From positions 1 through 6,665 of the forward strand of contig JBJXFX010000090.1 of the NCBI GenBank assembly GCA_046152925.1: 6,665 bases of DNA. The letters run 5' to 3'. A model generated the notes under the pieces. It saw nothing but the letters and a program-made list of their open reading frames with translations, was not told the DNA's origin and searched no databases. Origin of the DNA: CAMAUF01 sp046152925. Its GTDB lineage: Bacteria; Chloroflexota; Dehalococcoidia; Tepidiformales; Tepidiformaceae. The position numbers and the translations under genes are program-made. Shown piece by piece: positions 4,999-6,665 of the stretch; positions within the stretch are counted from its first letter, which is position 1; every line of letters starts with the position of its first letter.

Positions 4999-6108
4999 AT
5001 GGCCGCCCGTCGCGTCGTCGCCAAGTTTGGGACATCCCTCCTCACCGCGGGCTCGGACCGCCTCGACCTCGAGGCGATGTCGCGGCTCGTCGGCCAGGTC
5101 GTGCGGCTCCGCCAGCAGGGATCGCAGGTGGTCGTCGTCTCGTCTGGCGCGCGGGCAGCGGGTCGCCATCGATTGGCCAAGCGGTTGCCCGCGGGCGTCA
5201 CCCCGAGCCGCCAGGCCTTCGCGAGCGTCGGGCAGAGCGCCCTCATGCAGGCCTGGGACGAGCTTTTCGACTGGCACGACACGCTCGTCGCCCAAGTCTT
5301 GCTCACACGCCGCGACCTCACCGACCGCCTTGGTTATCTGAACGCGCGAAACACCCTCCGCGACCTCCTCGAAGCCGACACGGTGCCGATCGTCAACGAA
5401 AACGACGCCGTCGCGCTCGACCAGGTCCTCGCGAGCCGGATCGGTGAAAACGACACGCTCTCGGCCTACGTCGCCAACCTGATCGATGCCGATGTCCTCG
5501 TCATCCTGACCGACGTCGACGGCCTGTTCACCGCCAACCCCCACAGCGACCCCTCAGCCGAGCTCATCCGGACCGTTTCGCGGATCGACGGCGCCGTCGA
5601 GGGTATGGCTGGCGGCTCAGCCGGCTCCGGCCTCGGCGGGATGGCGACCAAGGTCAGCGCGGCCCGCCTTGCGACGCAGGGCGGTGTCGAAGTCGTGGTC
5701 GCGAACGGCCGCGAGCCGGACGCGCTGCTCCGTGCGGCCCGCGGCGACGCCCTCGGCACCCGTTTCGAAGCCGCCGCCGACCCGCTCGAAGCCCGCAAGC
5801 GCTGGATTGTCAGCAACGTCGCGCGCGGCGGCCACGTCGTCGTCGACGAAGGAGCCGCCCTCGCCCTGCGCCAGCGCGGCAAGAGCCTCTTGCCCGCCGG
5901 CGTCGCGAACGTCACGGGCACGTTCGACCGCGGCGAGAGCGTCGAAGTCCGCGACGGCGCCGGCGCCAAGGTCGGCGTCGGGATCTCGAACTACGCGAGC
6001 GACGAGGTGGCCCGAATCAGCGGGCTGCACAGCGACCGCATCGCCGACATCCTCGGCTACGCCTACGGCGAAGAGGTCATCCACCGCGATAACCTGGTGC
6101 TGCTCTAA
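4999..6108 (+). CDS. proB: Glutamate 5-kinase with C-terminal PUA domain
   Basis: ProB phosphorylates L-glutamate to glutamyl-5-phosphate with ATP, the first and usually proline-inhibited step of proline synthesis, in the cytoplasm. The 369-residue product is close to E. coli ProB (367). The amino-acid kinase domain shows AKFGTSLL (8-15, with K9), VSSGA (47-51), VNENDAVAL (132-140), a GENDTLSA loop (149-156), TDVDGL (171-176) and GGMATK (213-218). A PUA domain fills about 276-355, and the protein ends with the family's typical IHRDNLVLL. I chose ATG 4999 because conserved sequence starts there; the open frame continues upstream to 4792 but would overlap the divergent selenoprotein gene. The usual GDND loop reads GEND. 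proA and obg, its frequent neighbours, are not in the window. It is convergent with the ferritin-like gene, 32 nt away. Confidence 0.96.
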   Translation: MAARRVVAKFGTSLLTAGSDRLDLEAMSRLVGQVVRLRQQGSQVVVVSSGARAAGRHRLAKRLPAGVTPSRQAFASVGQSALMQAWDELFDWHDTLVAQVLLTRRDLTDRLGYLNARNTLRDLLEADTVPIVNENDAVALDQVLASRIGENDTLSAYVANLIDADVLVILTDVDGLFTANPHSDPSAELIRTVSRIDGAVEGMAGGSAGSGLGGMATKVSAARLATQGGVEVVVANGREPDALLRAARGDALGTRFEAAADPLEARKRWIVSNVARGGHVVVDEGAALALRQRGKSLLPAGVANVTGTFDRGESVEVRDGAGAKVGVGISNYASDEVARISGLHSDRIADILGYAYGEEVIHRDNLVLL

Positions 6109-6140
6109 GACTATCCCGTGGTCGCCCGGCCAGGGCAGCG

Positions 6141-6548
6141 CTACGCCAGGATCTGCTCCAGCTCCTCCACAGAGCCCTTCTCGATCGAGATCTGGTTCTC
6201 CAACATCGTCCGCAGCGAAACATCGTCGCCCGCGAACACCAGCGCCGCTGTATAAAGCTCGACCGCTTTCCGCTCCATCGCGAGGTTGTTTTCGAGCATC
6301 TCGCGCAGGTCCCGCGTCGTGGCGATAGCCATCGTCTCGCTTGTTGGCGTCCCGCCGAGCGAGACGATCTTCGAGCCGACCATCTGGGCGTGCGCGAGCG
6401 ATTCCGCGGCCTCGCCCTGGAACATCGCCAAGAATCGTGGCCGGTCCAGGCCGGTGACCACGAAGCCCTCGTATGTGTATTGGAGCACCGCCGTGTATTC
6501 GAGCTTCAGGATCTCGTTCAACGCCCCAAGAATGCCGTCGTTCGCCAC
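6141..6548 (-). CDS. Bacterioferritin-like ferritin-family protein
   Basis: The 135-residue protein is a four-helix-bundle ferritin-like protein, probably involved in iron storage or oxidation in the cytoplasm. Aligned by eye with E. coli Bfr, the ferroxidase positions read E17 (E18), H53 (H54), E92 (E94) and E123 (E127). Ser occupies the places of E51 (S50, with E49 beside it) and H130 (S126), so the di-iron site is altered. The haem-ligand Met52 position is Leu. The helices are recognisable from LNEILKLEYTAVLQY, HAQMVGSKIVSLGGTP and the C-terminal KGSVEELEQIL. It is shorter than Bfr (about 158 residues). I chose GTG 6548 because GGAGG lies 5 nt before it; the TTG at 6560 overlaps that ribosome-binding site and would add four residues. 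It could be a different ferritin-like subfamily. A peroxide-defence link with the selenoprotein is only suggested by proximity. Confidence 0.8.
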   Translation of the reverse strand: MANDGILGALNEILKLEYTAVLQYTYEGFVVTGLDRPRFLAMFQGEAAESLAHAQMVGSKIVSLGGTPTSETMAIATTRDLREMLENNLAMERKAVELYTAALVFAGDDVSLRTMLENQISIEKGSVEELEQILA

Positions 6549-6553
6549 CGTTT

Positions 6554-6558
6554 CCTCC
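6554..6558 (-). promoter_or_regulatory. Ribosome-binding site deciding the ferritin-like gene start
   Basis: GGAGG on the minus strand is 5 nt before GTG 6548. It overlaps the first codons of the longer TTG-initiated frame, which argues for the shorter form. Confidence 0.65.
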
Positions 6559-6622
6559 AACCCAACGCAAGTTCTGTGCGATCGAGGCTAGCAGGGATCG
6601 GCTCGAATCGCCCGGTGCAACC

Positions 6623-6660
6623 GAAAGGGCCAGCCTCTCTGCAGAGAGGCTGGCCCTTTC
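6623..6660. terminator. 38-base perfect palindrome, probable terminator of a gene beyond the right edge
   Basis: GAAAGGGCCAGCCTCTCTG (6623-6641) is the exact reverse complement of 6642-6660, so the stem can include up to 17 bp with a TGCA loop. AAA and TTT flank the GC-rich core on both strands, as in a bidirectional intrinsic terminator. It lies upstream of the ferritin-like gene. It therefore most likely ends a minus-strand gene that comes from beyond position 6665. Confidence 0.65.
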
Positions 6661-6665
6661 CGGTC

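Noticed and set aside
6109..6140. Terminator between proB and the ferritin-like gene
   Set aside because: Only a 3-bp CCC/GGG stem is visible in the 32-base gap.

Overview
The window is a GC-rich bacterial chromosomal segment with densely packed genes on both strands and no rRNA, tRNA, CRISPR array, insertion sequence or phage gene that I can see. The gene set suggests a free-living, possibly thermophilic member of a GC-rich lineage. It holds a CtpE-like P-type ATPase, a cytidylyltransferase/CDP-alcohol transferase pair like that making di-myo-inositol phosphates, a PUA-type ProB and a bacterioferritin-like protein. Chloroflexota or a deep actinobacterial lineage such as Rubrobacter would fit, but this is only an inference.

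Layout. 78-2558 (-) is a ten-helix P-type cation ATPase. Upstream of it on the same strand lie a structured intergenic stretch (about 2640-2731) and a 30-residue single-helix membrane protein (2758-2850). Divergent from these, 3035-3778 and 3771-4379 (+) form a translationally coupled pair: an inositol-phosphate-cytidylyltransferase-like enzyme and a CDP-alcohol phosphatidyltransferase. Convergent with the pair is 4390-4899 (-), a carboxymuconolactone decarboxylase/AhpD-like protein. Divergent from that is 4999-6108 (+), glutamate 5-kinase (ProB). Convergent with proB is 6141-6548 (-), a bacterioferritin-like protein. A 38-base perfect palindrome closes the window and probably terminates a minus-strand gene beyond the right edge.

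The most notable feature is the gene at 4390-4899. A naive ORF call stops it after 75 codons at a UGA (4672-4674), but the same frame continues with clear family sequence to a normal UGA at 4390-4392. The internal UGA sits exactly where the second Cys of the family's CxxC redox motif belongs, giving C73-D-F-U76. A hairpin with an 8-bp stem and a G-first triloop begins 15 nt after it, as expected of a bacterial SECIS. I therefore annotate a selenoprotein of 169 residues. This predicts selA, selB, selC and selD elsewhere in the genome.

Functional picture. The inositol-type pair would make a phosphodiester solute or a phospholipid head group. The selenoprotein and the ferritin-like protein suggest peroxide/thiol and iron handling. 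ProB commits glutamate to proline. The ATPase exports or imports a cation. Apart from the coupled pair, nothing shows that these genes form one pathway. Several starts (4899 minus, 4999 plus, and the 3006/3008 region plus) lie 6-8 nt downstream of -10-like hexamers, suggesting leaderless transcripts.
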